From Hasllibacter halocynthiae (GTDB lineage: Bacteria; Pseudomonadota; Alphaproteobacteria; Rhodobacterales; Rhodobacteraceae): DNA of 64,000 nucleotides. Under the pieces are notes generated by a model. The model saw nothing but the letters and a program-made list of their open reading frames with translations. It did not search any database and was not told where the DNA came from. The DNA is taken from assembly GCF_003003095.1 (NCBI RefSeq), contig NZ_PVTT01000002.1, forward strand, positions 496,001-560,000, in the 5' to 3' direction. Shown here one piece after another: positions 8,227 to 17,224 of this stretch (positions are counted from its first letter, which is position 1; the number at the start of each line of letters is the position of its first letter). The position numbers were made by a program, and so were the translations under genes.

Positions 8227-8271
8227 GGGCGCCCCCCAGGCGGCCCTACGTAGTCCTTCTGGCCGGTGGCG

Positions 8272-9429
8272 CTAGGCCCTCTCGCCCAACGCGATCCGGC
8301 GGAGGGCCTCGCGGTCGAGGGTCAGGTCGGAGGCGAGCCAGGCCCGCTCGGCCCGCTTCAGCCCCTCTCCCAGCGCCGGGCCCTCCAGCGCGGGCATCAG
8401 GTGCCTCGCGGCGAGGGGGAAGGACGCCTCCGCGCCCGCCGCGATCCGCTCGAAGGTCTCGGCCGGGACGCCCCCCTCCGCAGCGGCCGCGGCGAGGAGC
8501 GCGGCGTCCTCGGCGGCCTCGCGCCCGAAGGCCCGGCCCAGGGCGGCGGGGGGAAGGGTCGACGCGGCCGCCCCGGCCCGGCGCTCCATGCCCCTGGCCT
8601 CGGCGTTGGACAGCCGCCAGCCGTCCACCGCGCCGCCGAGCGCCAGCGCCCGCCGCTCCCACCGGGGGGGGAGGTCGCCCTCCGCATGGACGAGGGAGGC
8701 AACGTTCGAGGCGGACGCGCCCGGCATGACCCGTGCCAGCACCCCCGAGGCCGCCATCGCGGCGAGGGCGGGCGCGGGATCCGGCGCGGCGAGGAGCTTC
8801 TTCATCTCGGCCCCGATCCGCTCGGCCGAGAGGCGTCCGAGGCCGCCGGCATGGCGCGCGCAGGCGTCGAGGGCGTCGGGGTCGATGCCGCCGGACGGAT
8901 CGCCGTACCAGGCGTGGAAGCGGAAGAAGCGCAGGATGCGGAGGTAGTCCTCGCGGATGCGCGCGTCCGGCGCGCCGACGAAGCGGACCCGGCGGGCCAG
9001 GAGGTCGGGCAGCCCTTCCAGCGGGTCGACCACCGCGCCGTCCGGCGCGGCGTAGAGGGCGTTCATCGTGAAGTCGCGGCGCGCGGCGTCCTCGGCGACC
9101 TCGGCGGTGAAGGCGACGCGGGCGTGCCTTCCGTCCGTCTCCTCGTCGCGGCGGAAGGTCGTGACCTCGTAGGGGCGCCCGTCCGAGACGACCGTGACGG
9201 TGCCGTGCGCGATCCCCGTCGGGACGGCGCGCAGTCCGGCGCCCGCGGCGGCCGCGACGACCGCCTCCGGCGCGGCGTCCGTCGCGATGTCGAGGTCCGA
9301 GACCGGCGCGCCCAGGAGCGCGTTGCGCACGCAGCCCCCGACGTAGAGCGCGCGGTGCCCGGCCCCCTCCAGCGCATCCGTCACCGCGCGCGAGGCGGGA
9401 TCGTCCAGCCACTCCGCCCGGAGCCTCAA
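8272..9429 (-). CDS. cca: CCA tRNA nucleotidyltransferase / poly(A) polymerase family
   Basis: The product (385 aa) has the nucleotidyltransferase head GGCVRNALLG and DLDIATDA (catalytic Asp45 and Asp47), the RRDFTMNAL motif and RIREDYLRILRFFRFHAWYG, all hallmarks of class II CCA-adding enzymes. It repairs or builds the 3' CCA end of tRNA. No ATG fits; the most likely start is TTG at 9429, whose last bases overlap the TGA of the upstream NUDIX gene, so translation is probably coupled. The C-terminal half is Ala-rich and diverged, as is usual in alphaproteobacteria. Confidence 0.9.
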   Translation of the reverse strand: MRLRAEWLDDPASRAVTDALEGAGHRALYVGGCVRNALLGAPVSDLDIATDAAPEAVVAAAAGAGLRAVPTGIAHGTVTVVSDGRPYEVTTFRRDEETDGRHARVAFTAEVAEDAARRDFTMNALYAAPDGAVVDPLEGLPDLLARRVRFVGAPDARIREDYLRILRFFRFHAWYGDPSGGIDPDALDACARHAGGLGRLSAERIGAEMKKLLAAPDPAPALAAMAASGVLARVMPGASASNVASLVHAEGDLPPRWERRALALGGAVDGWRLSNAEARGMERRAGAAASTLPPAALGRAFGREAAEDAALLAAAAAEGGVPAETFERIAAGAEASFPLAARHLMPALEGPALGEGLKRAERAWLASDLTLDREALRRIALGERA

Positions 9430-10001
9430 GGCGCCATCCCCCGCAGGATCCGGGCCGTCGCGCCCCAGACGTACCAGGGGCCCCAGGGAACGGCGTGGTA
9501 GCGGCGCCAGGCGCCGCGCCATTCCCGCCGGCGGACGCGAAAGCTCGCCGGGTCCGTCAGATAGGCCAGCGGCGCCTCGAAGACCTCGTCGACCTCGCCC
9601 CGCTCGGGCACGGCGCGGAAGGACGGGTCCATCCTGGCGAGGACGGGGCGCACGCGAAAGCCGGTCACCGTCTCGTGCGGGGCGAGGAGGCCGACCACCT
9701 CCGCGTCCCGGAGGCCCACCTCCTCGCGGGCCTCGCGCAGGGCGGCGTCGACGGCGCCCTCGCCCGGCTCGAGCTTGCCGCCGGGGAAGGCGACCTGGCC
9801 GGGATGGTGCTTCAGCCGCGCCGAGCGGCGGGTCAGGACGATCCGGTCGACGTCGCGGCGGACCACGCCGACGAGGACCGCCGCCTCGCGCAGGGAGGGG
9901 CGGGCGGGGGGCCGCGCCTCCGGGTTCAGATCGAAATCCGAGGTGGCCCCGTCCCCCGCGGCGGGCAGGAAGCGCGTCAGATCGGCATCGCCCTGCTGCA
10001 T
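9426..10001 (-). CDS. NUDIX hydrolase, CoA pyrophosphatase (NudL-like)
   Basis: ATG 10001 gives 191 aa. The Nudix box spans about residues 73-96 (GGKLEPGEG, then REAREEVG) and is preceded by LKHHPGQVAFPGGK, the UPF0035 signature typical of CoA diphosphatases (NudL/YeaB). It likely hydrolyses CoA or related dinucleotides in the cytoplasm. The end overlaps the TTG start of cca; a NUDIX-cca pair is a common alphaproteobacterial arrangement. It diverges from the DUF4329 gene with a gap of 57 bases. Confidence 0.87.
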   Translation of the reverse strand: MQQGDADLTRFLPAAGDGATSDFDLNPEARPPARPSLREAAVLVGVVRRDVDRIVLTRRSARLKHHPGQVAFPGGKLEPGEGAVDAALREAREEVGLRDAEVVGLLAPHETVTGFRVRPVLARMDPSFRAVPERGEVDEVFEAPLAYLTDPASFRVRRREWRGAWRRYHAVPWGPWYVWGATARILRGMAP

Positions 10002-10058
10002 CCCGCATCCATCGCGCCTATGCTCGCCCCCGACAAGCACCATCGGGAACCCTCGCCC

Positions 10059-10589
10059 ATGAAGCCCCTCTTCGCCGTGCTCGCCGTTCTCGTGGCCCTG
10101 CCGGCCCTCGCCCAGACGCCCGAGAGCCCGCGCGAGTTCAAGCGCGTCGTCAAGCTGCTGAGCGACCTCAACGCCCGGTCGGTCGACGAGAGCCGGGAGT
10201 ATTGCGGCGCGCTGGGCCGCGACGAGGGGGGCTTCGAGGTGCACCTCGCGCCGCACCGGGGCGAGGGGGCGTCCTGCGGCAGCGCGGCCGCCCCGCGGGC
10301 ATGGGACCAGGTGATCGACTACCACACCCACGGGAGCTTCGACGAAGGCTACATGAACGAGGTCCCGTCGGACGACGACGTCCTCTACACCCTCGAGCGG
10401 GGCAACCCGCACTACGTGGCGACGCCGGGCGGGCGGCTCTGGCGGATCGACCCGGCCAACGGGATCTCGGTCCTCGTCTGCGGGCCGCGCTGCCTGCCCT
10501 TCGACCCGCGCTACGACGAGAGGGCCCACCGCCCCGTGCGGGAGGCCTACACCCTTCGCGAGCTCGAGCAGAGGATTTTCAGGCGCTGA
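10059..10589 (+). CDS. DUF4329 domain protein, exported
   Basis: ATG at 10059 gives 176 aa. A signal peptide (MKPLFAVLAVLVALPALAQ) is followed by a compact domain with DYHTHGSFDEGYMNEVPSDDD, GNPHYVATPGGRLWRIDP and LVCGPRCLP. HTHG plus YVATPGG is the pattern of DUF4329, a JAB-like fold found in some secreted toxins and peptidases. Catalysis is unproven; the two HxH histidines and following aspartates could bind a metal. It stands alone, converging on hslO. Confidence 0.72.
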   Translation: MKPLFAVLAVLVALPALAQTPESPREFKRVVKLLSDLNARSVDESREYCGALGRDEGGFEVHLAPHRGEGASCGSAAAPRAWDQVIDYHTHGSFDEGYMNEVPSDDDVLYTLERGNPHYVATPGGRLWRIDPANGISVLVCGPRCLPFDPRYDERAHRPVREAYTLRELEQRIFRR

Positions 10590-10629
10590 CGGGGGGCCTG
10601 GGGCGCCCAGGACCGCCCGGAGCGGCGGA

Positions 10630-11613
10630 TCAGGGGGCCTCGGTCGCCTCGAAGCCCAGGGTTGCTGGATCGAACTCGTAATGGGCGCCGCAGAACTGGC
10701 AATCGGCGGTGACGCGGCCGTCCTCGGTCGTCATGTGGCCGATGTCGCGGGCCGAGTAGATCGACAGCGACTGGCGCACCCGCTCGGCCGAGCAGGGGCA
10801 GCCGAACTCGGCCGGCTGGGGGTCGAAGACGCGCGGCCCCTCCTCGTGGAAGAGGCGGACGAGAAGCTCGGTCGGCTGGAGCGAGGGGCCGATCAGCTCG
10901 AGGTCCTCGACCGTGTCGAGCAGCATGTTCGCCCGGCGCCAGTTCTCGCCCTCTTCCGCCGACAGGATGTCCCCGGCCTGCAGGAGCCCGCCCTCGCCCG
11001 TGGCCTCCCTGGCGAAGGGGCTGGCCTTGGGCATGTGCTGGAGCATCACGCCCCCGCCGCGCCAGCTCTCGCGTCCGCCGGGGGCGATGTCGACGCCGAC
11101 CGAAAGGGCGAAGCGCGTGGGAAGCTGCTCGGACTGGGCGAAGTAGGTCTCCGCGCAGGCGGTCAGCGAGCCGCCGGAGATGGGCGTGATGCCTTGGTAG
11201 GGGTGGGTACCCTGGCCCTGATCGATCAGGATGGCGAAGTAGCCGCGGCCGATCTGCCCGAACGGGTCGGCGCGCTCGTCCAGGCGCTCGGCGTCGAAGG
11301 AGGCCCAGGCGCGCAGGCGGCCCGGCTCGCCCGGGGTGTCGGGCGCGTGCCAGTCGGTCGCGATGAGGCGTGCGGGCCCGTCGCCGCGCACCTGCAGCGA
11401 GAGCTTCCAGCCAGGGTTCACGTTCTGCCCGATCAGCGCGGTCAGGAGGGCCATCTCGGCCACCAACCGCTCGATCGGGGCGGGGTAGTCGTGCTGCGAC
11501 AGGACGGCGTCGAGCGTGCCGTCGAGGCGCGCGATGCGGCCCCGGATGTCGGAGGCGTCGAGTTGGAAGGGCAGGACGGTGTCGTCCCACGCGATCTTGG
11601 AGATGTCGTTCAT
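10630..11613 (-). CDS. hslO: Redox-regulated chaperone Hsp33
   Basis: 327 aa from ATG 11613. The C-terminal zinc-binding redox switch is present: CPC in EFGCPCSAERV and CQFC in ADCQFCGAHYEF, four cysteines that bind zinc when reduced and form disulfides under oxidative stress, switching the holdase on. The N-terminal domain has LLTALIGQN and ISGGSLTACAETYFAQSEQLPT, typical of the family. It is a cytoplasmic ATP-independent chaperone. In relatives a NUDIX gene often sits beside hslO; here that position holds a broken NUDIX remnant. Confidence 0.95.
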   Translation of the reverse strand: MNDISKIAWDDTVLPFQLDASDIRGRIARLDGTLDAVLSQHDYPAPIERLVAEMALLTALIGQNVNPGWKLSLQVRGDGPARLIATDWHAPDTPGEPGRLRAWASFDAERLDERADPFGQIGRGYFAILIDQGQGTHPYQGITPISGGSLTACAETYFAQSEQLPTRFALSVGVDIAPGGRESWRGGGVMLQHMPKASPFAREATGEGGLLQAGDILSAEEGENWRRANMLLDTVEDLELIGPSLQPTELLVRLFHEEGPRVFDPQPAEFGCPCSAERVRQSLSIYSARDIGHMTTEDGRVTADCQFCGAHYEFDPATLGFEATEAP

Positions 11614-11662
11614 CGGCTTTCCCTTTCGCGGGCTCGGACCGGGATATAGGGACCGGGCGCGC

Positions 11663-12112
11663 GATGTTGCAGGGGCGGGGGGCCGCGGAAGGGGGCGGCA
11701 TCACCGGGCGGCAGGCAGGGCACCGGCGCGGGGCGCGCGGCGCTGCCCGTCCCCGGCGGGGTGCTGCTGACGATGCAGGAGACGGAGGCCCGTCCCGAGG
11801 TGCAGCTTCCGGGCGGCGGGGCCGATCCGGGGCGAGCATCCCTCGCGGGCGCGTCGCCGCGAGGTGCTGGAGGAGACGGGCCGGACGATCGCCGGCCCGC
11901 CCCGGCCGGGGCGCGGCGATGCCTCGTCCGGATGCTGGGGCACGGCTTCCACGCCGGGGGGGTCTGCGCCGCGTTCCTCGCCCGGCCCGCGCCGCGTCGC
12001 GGCCCGCCGGCGGAGGCGGGGCGGCGCCTCGCGGCGAGCGGGGGGCCGGGGAGGCCGGGGAGGCCGGGGGGGACCGGACCTGCCTGCGGCGGGCCTTCGG
12101 CGCGGGCGCTAG
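11663..12112 (+). pseudogene. Decayed NUDIX hydrolase gene, several frameshifts
   Basis: The 495 bases between hslO and the phosphatase gene contain no intact gene but read as a NUDIX hydrolase in pieces. One frame gives VLLTMQETEARPEVQLPGGG (from 11761). The next gives EHPSRARRREVLEETGRTIAG (11834-11896), holding the REVxEExG box. The first frame resumes with ARRCLVRMLGHGFHAGGVCA and AFLARPAPRRGPP (about 11908-12009). The third frame gives GDRTCLRRAFG (about 12069-12101). At least three frame changes are needed, so no functional product is expected. Its end overlaps the 3' end of the phosphatase gene. Sequencing errors in the G/C runs are the alternative. Confidence 0.7.
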
Positions 12113-13386
12113 CGGGCGCGGGCGGGGCGCTTTCGCGCCGCCGCCCCCTGCCATTCGAGAAGCAGCGCGCTGACGTCGTCGGCGGGCGGATCCCCCGCGG
12201 CGTGGATCGAGAGGCCGTTCGTTATCGTCCGCAGCAGGCCCTGCCCGCCGCCGCCCGCGATGGCGAGGAGCCCCTCCTCGCCGAGCTGCCCGGTGGGCCC
12301 CTCGCATTCGGTGATCCCGTCCGAGTAGATCAGAAGCTGGTCCCCCTGCGCGAGGGTCAGCGCCTCGGCGTCGTACTCGGCCCCTTCGATCAGCCCGACG
12401 GGCAGCCCGCCCGAACCCTGGAACGTCCCGCCGCCGCCGCGCAGGAGAAGGGGCGGCGGGTGGCCGGCCTGGACGAAGGTCATCGTCCCGGCCGAGAGAT
12501 CGAGATCGGCGTAGAACATGGTGAAGTAGAGCTCGGTCCGCATCTCGCGGAGCGCGAGCTGGTTCAGGCGGGCGGCGACGCGGTCGGGGCGCAGCGGGCG
12601 CCCGAGCTCGAACGCGGCCGATCCGCCCTGGCCGTCGCCCGACAACCAGCCCTTCACCCGCATCGCCATCAGCGCCGACGAGATGCCGTGGCCCGACACG
12701 TCGATCGCCCAGAGCGCGAGGCGCCCGCGCGCGAGGGGGAACCAGCCGAGGAGGTCGCCGCCGACCTTGCCGCTGCTCTCGTAGTGGGCCTGCAGGAGGG
12801 CGGGGCCGTGCGTCTCGGTCCGCTGGGGGACGAGGCTGCGCTGGAGGCGCCGCGCCTCGTCCAGGTCCCGCTCGGTCGCGTCGAGGGCGCGGCGCAGGTC
12901 GGCGAGCGCGGCCTCCGCCCGGGCGCGGGCGGCGGCGGCGGCGTCCTGCGCCGCGAGCATCCGCACCCCCGCCTGCACCCGGGCGCGCAGGTCCGCGCCG
13001 CGGAACGGGATCGAGACGAGGTCGTCCGCCCCCGCCCCGAGCCCTTCGGCCGTCGCGTCCTCGTCCGCGCGGCCCGTCAGGAGGATCGAGTAGACGTAGC
13101 GCCCCGTCCCCGCCGCGACCTCGCGGATATGGCGGCAGAGCTCGGGGCCGGAGCCGCCGGGAAGCCGCCAGCCGCTGACGACGATGGCCGGCCGGCCCGC
13201 GCGCACCGCGCGGAGCGCGTCCTCCATCGCGCCGGCCTCCTCGATGGGGCAGCCGAGGGGGGCGAGGTGCGCGCGCACGAGCCGGCGCTTCAGCCGGCTG
13301 GCATCGACGACGAGGACGACGGGCGGCGCGTCCCCGTCCGGGTCGGCGCGGGGCGGCCCGGCGGGGCTGGAGGAGGCACTGGTCAC
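12109..13386 (-). CDS. PP2C-type (SpoIIE) phosphatase with degenerate receiver domain
   Basis: GTG at 13386 with AAGGA upstream gives 425 aa. Residues about 22-140 align to a response-regulator receiver, but the acidic pair is D28-A29, the phosphoacceptor position is Gly72 (VVSGWRLPG) and the conserved Lys is Ile126 (SIPF), so it should not be phosphorylated. A helical linker (140-185) leads to a SpoIIE/PP2C phosphatase domain with GKVGGDLLGW, AIDVSGHGISSALMAM and LIYSDGITE, whose aspartates bind metal. Such proteins dephosphorylate anti-anti-sigma or similar STAS proteins. A lone Hpt gene diverges from it at 13501. Confidence 0.88.
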   Translation of the reverse strand: MTSASSSPAGPPRADPDGDAPPVVLVVDASRLKRRLVRAHLAPLGCPIEEAGAMEDALRAVRAGRPAIVVSGWRLPGGSGPELCRHIREVAAGTGRYVYSILLTGRADEDATAEGLGAGADDLVSIPFRGADLRARVQAGVRMLAAQDAAAAARARAEAALADLRRALDATERDLDEARRLQRSLVPQRTETHGPALLQAHYESSGKVGGDLLGWFPLARGRLALWAIDVSGHGISSALMAMRVKGWLSGDGQGGSAAFELGRPLRPDRVAARLNQLALREMRTELYFTMFYADLDLSAGTMTFVQAGHPPPLLLRGGGGTFQGSGGLPVGLIEGAEYDAEALTLAQGDQLLIYSDGITECEGPTGQLGEEGLLAIAGGGGQGLLRTITNGLSIHAAGDPPADDVSALLLEWQGAAARKRPARAR

Positions 13387-13500
13387 GCGGGATCCTTCGC
13401 ACGGGGCGCGTTAAGGTCGGGTGAACGGGGCCGTTCGTCTTTCCTTAGGAACCCGGTGCTAGAGGGGGCCCGGAACGGAACGGCCCGGAGGAGGGACGAG

Positions 13501-13815
13501 ATGCCGGACGAGATCGACGATGGATGGATCCTGCGCCTGTCGGAGGAGATCGGCGCGGAGGCCGTGGACGAGGTCGTCGCGATCTTCGTGGAGGAGACGC
13601 GCGAGGGCGTCGCCCATCTGCGGGGCGGCGCGGACGCGGGCGAGGTCCTCCATTCGCTGTCCGGGGCGGCGGCGAACCTGGGCTTCTCCGCGCTCGAGCG
13701 GGACGCGCGGGGGGCGATGCTGGCGCTCTCGCGGGGCGAGGAGGTGCCGCTGGCGCCGCTCGCCGGACGGTTCGAGGAGGTCTGCACGGCGCTCGAGCGG
13801 CGGGTCGCGGCCTAG
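13501..13815 (+). CDS. Hpt (histidine phosphotransfer) domain protein
   Basis: 104 aa from ATG 13501, preceded by GGAGG. It is one small helical Hpt domain. The motif LHSLSGAAANLGF carries the phospho-accepting His51; the usual Lys three residues later is Ser. It would shuttle phosphate between a hybrid kinase and a receiver, neither of which is in the window. It diverges from the phosphatase gene with a 114-base gap, so joint action is plausible but inferred. The stop overlaps the end of ilvA by four bases. Confidence 0.78.
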   Translation: MPDEIDDGWILRLSEEIGAEAVDEVVAIFVEETREGVAHLRGGADAGEVLHSLSGAAANLGFSALERDARGAMLALSRGEEVPLAPLAGRFEEVCTALERRVAA

Positions 13816-15038
13816 ATCACGAACTCGACCATCACGGGATCGTCCGTGATGTCGCGGAAGGAAAGCCCCTCGGCCTGGACCCGCGCATCGAGCGCGAGGA
13901 GCTCGGCCGGAGACGCGCTCTCGATCCCGATGAGGACGGTGCCGACGGTGCGGGCGGACTTCTTGAGGTACTCGAACCGGGTGATGTTGTCGTTCGGCCC
14001 GAGGAGGTCGAGGAAGCCGCGAAGCGCGCCGGGGCGCTGGGGCAGCGAGAGGATCCAGTACCGCTTGAGCCCGGCGAAGCGGGCCGCCCGCTCGCGCACC
14101 TCGGGCAGCCGCTCGAAGTCGAAGTTGCCGCCCGTGCAGACGGCGACCACCGTGCGCCCGGCGAGGTCGCCCATGTGCTCGACCGCGTCCACCGCGAGGG
14201 CGCCGGCCGGCTCGAGGACGATGCCCTCGACGTTCAGCATCTCTTGGATGGTGCCGCAGAGGCGGTCCTCCGGCACCGTGACGACCGCGGCGGGGTCCAT
14301 GCCGCGCAGGAGGGCGAAGGGCCGCGCGCCGATCCGCGCCACGGCGGCGCCGTCCACGAAGTTCGGCACTTTCCCGATGTCCACCGGCGCCCCCGCAGCG
14401 AGCGCTGCCTTCAGCGACGCGGCGGTCTCAGGCTCGGCCAGCCGCAGCTCGGGCCCGCCGTCCCCGAAGAGGAGGCGCGCGCCCGCCGAGAGGCCCCCGC
14501 CGCCCACGGGCATGACGAGGACGTCCGCCCCGGGCACCGCCTCGGCGATCTCGGCGGCGACGGTGGCCTGCCCGGCGATCACCGCGTCGTCGTCGAAGGG
14601 CGAGAGGAACCGCGCGTCCGTGCCCGCGGCATTGTCCAGCGCGGCGGCGAGGCATTCGTCGAACGTGTCGCCGACGAGGCGGATCGTCACCCATTCGCCG
14701 CCGAACTGGGCGGTCTTCATGCGCTTCTGCTCGGGCGTGGTGACGGGCATGAACACCTCGCCCCGGACCTTGAGGCGCGCGCAGCACCAGGCGACGCCCT
14801 GCGCGTGGTTGCCGGCCGAGGCGCAGACCACGGGGGCGCCGCTGCCGCGCATCGCGTTGAACGCGCCCCTGATCTTGTAGGAGCGCACGGGGGTCAGGTC
14901 CTCGCGCTTGAGCCAGACCTCCGCGCCGAGGCGGTCAGAGAGGAAGGCGTTGCGCTGGCAGGGCGTGGGCGGGAAGAGCGTGCGGATCGCCGCGAGCGCG
15001 TCCCGGACCGCTGGCGGGGCGGCCGCAGGCGCGGTCAA
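13812..15038 (-). CDS. ilvA: Threonine ammonia-lyase (threonine dehydratase)
   Basis: 408 aa if TTG 15038 is the start; no ATG or GTG fits, and the TTG overlaps the TGA of the upstream membrane-protein gene. The PLP lysine is Lys55 in VRSYKIRGAF; a glycine-rich phosphate loop (VGGGGLSAG) and the ASAGNHAQG motif follow. The last 90 residues form an ACT-like regulatory domain (KRYWILSLPQRPGALRGFL), as in the catabolic/biosynthetic TdcB-IlvA group of about 400 aa. It makes 2-oxobutanoate from threonine, the first step to isoleucine. Confidence 0.92.
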   Translation of the reverse strand: MTAPAAAPPAVRDALAAIRTLFPPTPCQRNAFLSDRLGAEVWLKREDLTPVRSYKIRGAFNAMRGSGAPVVCASAGNHAQGVAWCCARLKVRGEVFMPVTTPEQKRMKTAQFGGEWVTIRLVGDTFDECLAAALDNAAGTDARFLSPFDDDAVIAGQATVAAEIAEAVPGADVLVMPVGGGGLSAGARLLFGDGGPELRLAEPETAASLKAALAAGAPVDIGKVPNFVDGAAVARIGARPFALLRGMDPAAVVTVPEDRLCGTIQEMLNVEGIVLEPAGALAVDAVEHMGDLAGRTVVAVCTGGNFDFERLPEVRERAARFAGLKRYWILSLPQRPGALRGFLDLLGPNDNITRFEYLKKSARTVGTVLIGIESASPAELLALDARVQAEGLSFRDITDDPVMVEFVI

Positions 15039-15823
15039 ACCGGCCGGCCCTCGACGAGGTGGCCGTAGAGCGCGGTCAGGATCGACACGCCCAGCATCGT
15101 GGAGAACCAAGTGACGGCGAGGCCGAGGAGGACGCCCGCGATCCCCAGCGTGCCGAGCGCGCCCGCGACGATCTGGAAGACCGCGTTGAGCGCGGAGAGG
15201 AGGATCGCGACGGTCAGGATCGCCCCGGAGGCCCGCTTCGTCACGGTCCACGAGCCTCCGATCCCGAGGTCCCCGCCCACCGCCTTCGCCGGCAGCGCGA
15301 GCGAGAAGCGCAGGCCGACATAGCTGAGGAGGACGCCGATCCCGAAGCCGAGGAGCGAGAGGACCAGGAAGCCCGCGTCCGGTCCCAGCGACCCGATCAG
15401 GGCCCCCGCCACCAGGCTGACGGGAATGGCCAGCGCGACGACGACGAGGGCGACGGCGATCGCCGTCAGGGCGTAGCGCAGCAGCGCGCCGGCGGGCGGC
15501 ACGGGGACGAGGCCGGGGTCCTCCTCGAGGAGGACGTAGCGATGCCAGGCGACGGCGATCCAGCAGAAGGCGACGCCGTAGAGCAGCGCGACCAGGATCA
15601 GGCGGCCGCTCGCGGCCGCGAGGGCCTGCGCCACCGCCGGGTCGACGGCTACGGGATCTGCGCCGAGGTCGGCTTGGACCGTCGCCAGCGTCGCCAGGGC
15701 CGGCCTGCCCAGGAACCAGGCGAGCGCGGCGAAGATCACGAGCGGCGCGGCCGACGCCCTGAGCGCCGCGCCGAGGTTGCGCATGAGAAGGCCGATGGCC
15801 TTTCCGACGATCTCAGGTCCCAT
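15035..15823 (-). CDS. Multi-pass membrane protein, function unknown
   Basis: 262 aa from ATG 15823. Hydrophobic segments near residues 22-40, 74-93, 113-138, 140-175 and 205-250 suggest about six membrane helices, with the loop [21 protein letters not shown] between the last groups. The pattern of paired helices and a [15 protein letters not shown] motif resembles integral membrane proteins annotated as glycerophosphoryl diester phosphodiesterase membrane domain-like, but I would not assign a function. Its stop codon overlaps the start of ilvA. Confidence 0.7.
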   Translation of the reverse strand: MGPEIVGKAIGLLMRNLGAALRASAAPLVIFAALAWFLGRPALATLATVQADLGADPVAVDPAVAQALAAASGRLILVALLYGVAFCWIAVAWHRYVLLEEDPGLVPVPPAGALLRYALTAIAVALVVVALAIPVSLVAGALIGSLGPDAGFLVLSLLGFGIGVLLSYVGLRFSLALPAKAVGGDLGIGGSWTVTKRASGAILTVAILLSALNAVFQIVAGALGTLGIAGVLLGLAVTWFSTMLGVSILTALYGHLVEGRPV

Positions 15824-15957
15824 GTCCGTTCCCTTCCGCTTGCTGCCACCGGGTGCCGCGCGGGCGCGGCGCGGTCAACGCCCGCGGCTTGCCGGGGCCC
15901 GCCTTCGGCGCTACCCGCGCCCCGCCCGCAACGTCCCCAAGCCGGAGAGCCACGCCC

Positions 15958-17181
15958 ATGCCGAAGCCCAAGAAGGTCGTCCTCGCCTATTCGGGGGGGC
16001 TCGACACCTCGATCATCCTGCGCTGGCTGCAGGAGGAGTACGGCTGCGAGGTCGTCACCTTCACCGCCGACCTCGGCCAGGGCGAGGAGCTGGAGCCCGC
16101 GCGTCGGAAGGCCGAGGCCATGGGCGCGAAGGCGGTCTACGTCGAAGACCTGCGCGAGGAGTTCGTGTGCGACTTCGTCTTCCCCATGTTCCGGGCGAAC
16201 GCCGTCTACGAGGGGCTCTACCTGTTGGGCACGTCCATCGCGCGGCCCCTGATCTCGAAGCGGCTGGTCGAGATCGCGGCGGCCGAGGGGGCGGACGCCA
16301 TTGCCCACGGCGCGACGGGCAAGGGCAACGACCAGGTCCGGTTCGAGCTGGCGGCCTACGCGCTGGACCCGGACATCAAGGTCGTCGCCCCCTGGCGCGA
16401 ATGGGACCTGACGAGCCGCACGAGGCTGATCGACTTCGCCGAGAAGCACCAGATCCCCATCGCGAAGGACAAGCGCGGCGAGGCGCCCTTCTCGGTCGAC
16501 GCGAACCTCCTGCACACCTCGTCCGAGGGCAAGGCGCTGGAGGACCCCGCGCGCGAGGCCGAGGCGCACGTCTTCCAGCGCACCGTCGCCCCCGAGGACG
16601 CGCCCGACCGGCCCGAATACGTCGAGATCGGCTTCGAGCGGGGCGACGCCGCGTCCGTCGACGGCGAGGCGCTGTCGCCCGCCGCGCTGCTGGCGCGCCT
16701 GAACGAGCTGGGGGGGCGCAACGGGATCGGGCGGCTCGACCTCGTGGAGGGGCGGTTCGTGGGCATGAAGTCCCGCGGCATCTACGAGACGCCGGGCGGC
16801 ACGGTGCTGCTGGCCGCGCACCGCGGCATCGAGCAGATCACCCTCGACCGGGGCGAGGCGCACCTGAAGGATGAGCTGATGCCCCGCTACGCGGAGCTGA
16901 TCTACAACGGGTTCTGGTTCTCGCCCGAGCGCGAGATGTTGCAGGCAGCGATCGACCGCTCGCAGCGGCACGTCACGGGCACTGTCCGGCTGAAGCTCTA
17001 CAAGGGGTCGGCGGACGTGGTGGGGCGGTGGTCGGACGCCTCGCTCTACTCGGAGGCGCACGTCACCTTCGAGGACGACGCGGGCGCCTACGACCAGAAG
17101 GACGCCCAGGGCTTCATCCAACTCAACGCCCTGCGCCTGAAGCTGCTGGCCGCCCGGGCGCGGCGGCTGGGGTCGAACTAG
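15958..17181 (+). CDS. argG: Argininosuccinate synthase
   Basis: 407 aa from ATG 15958. The ATP pyrophosphatase loop [14 protein letters not shown] (residues 10-23) opens the protein; [13 protein letters not shown] and the family-typical length of about 405 aa confirm it. The enzyme joins citrulline and aspartate using ATP, the penultimate step of arginine synthesis. It stands alone, 134 bases from the divergent membrane-protein gene, with its own promoter presumably in that gap. Confidence 0.97.
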   Translation: MPKPKKVVLAYSGGLDTSIILRWLQEEYGCEVVTFTADLGQGEELEPARRKAEAMGAKAVYVEDLREEFVCDFVFPMFRANAVYEGLYLLGTSIARPLISKRLVEIAAAEGADAIAHGATGKGNDQVRFELAAYALDPDIKVVAPWREWDLTSRTRLIDFAEKHQIPIAKDKRGEAPFSVDANLLHTSSEGKALEDPAREAEAHVFQRTVAPEDAPDRPEYVEIGFERGDAASVDGEALSPAALLARLNELGGRNGIGRLDLVEGRFVGMKSRGIYETPGGTVLLAAHRGIEQITLDRGEAHLKDELMPRYAELIYNGFWFSPEREMLQAAIDRSQRHVTGTVRLKLYKGSADVVGRWSDASLYSEAHVTFEDDAGAYDQKDAQGFIQLNALRLKLLAARARRLGSN

Positions 17182-17224
17182 GGCGGCGGCACGCTAGTCT
17201 GCGGGCGGTGGAGGGAGGTCCGCG

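Noticed and set aside
10597-10611. Terminator hairpin between the DUF4329 gene and hslO
   Set aside because: The stem is only 6 bp with a 3-base loop and no T run; too weak to list as a feature in such GC-rich sequence.
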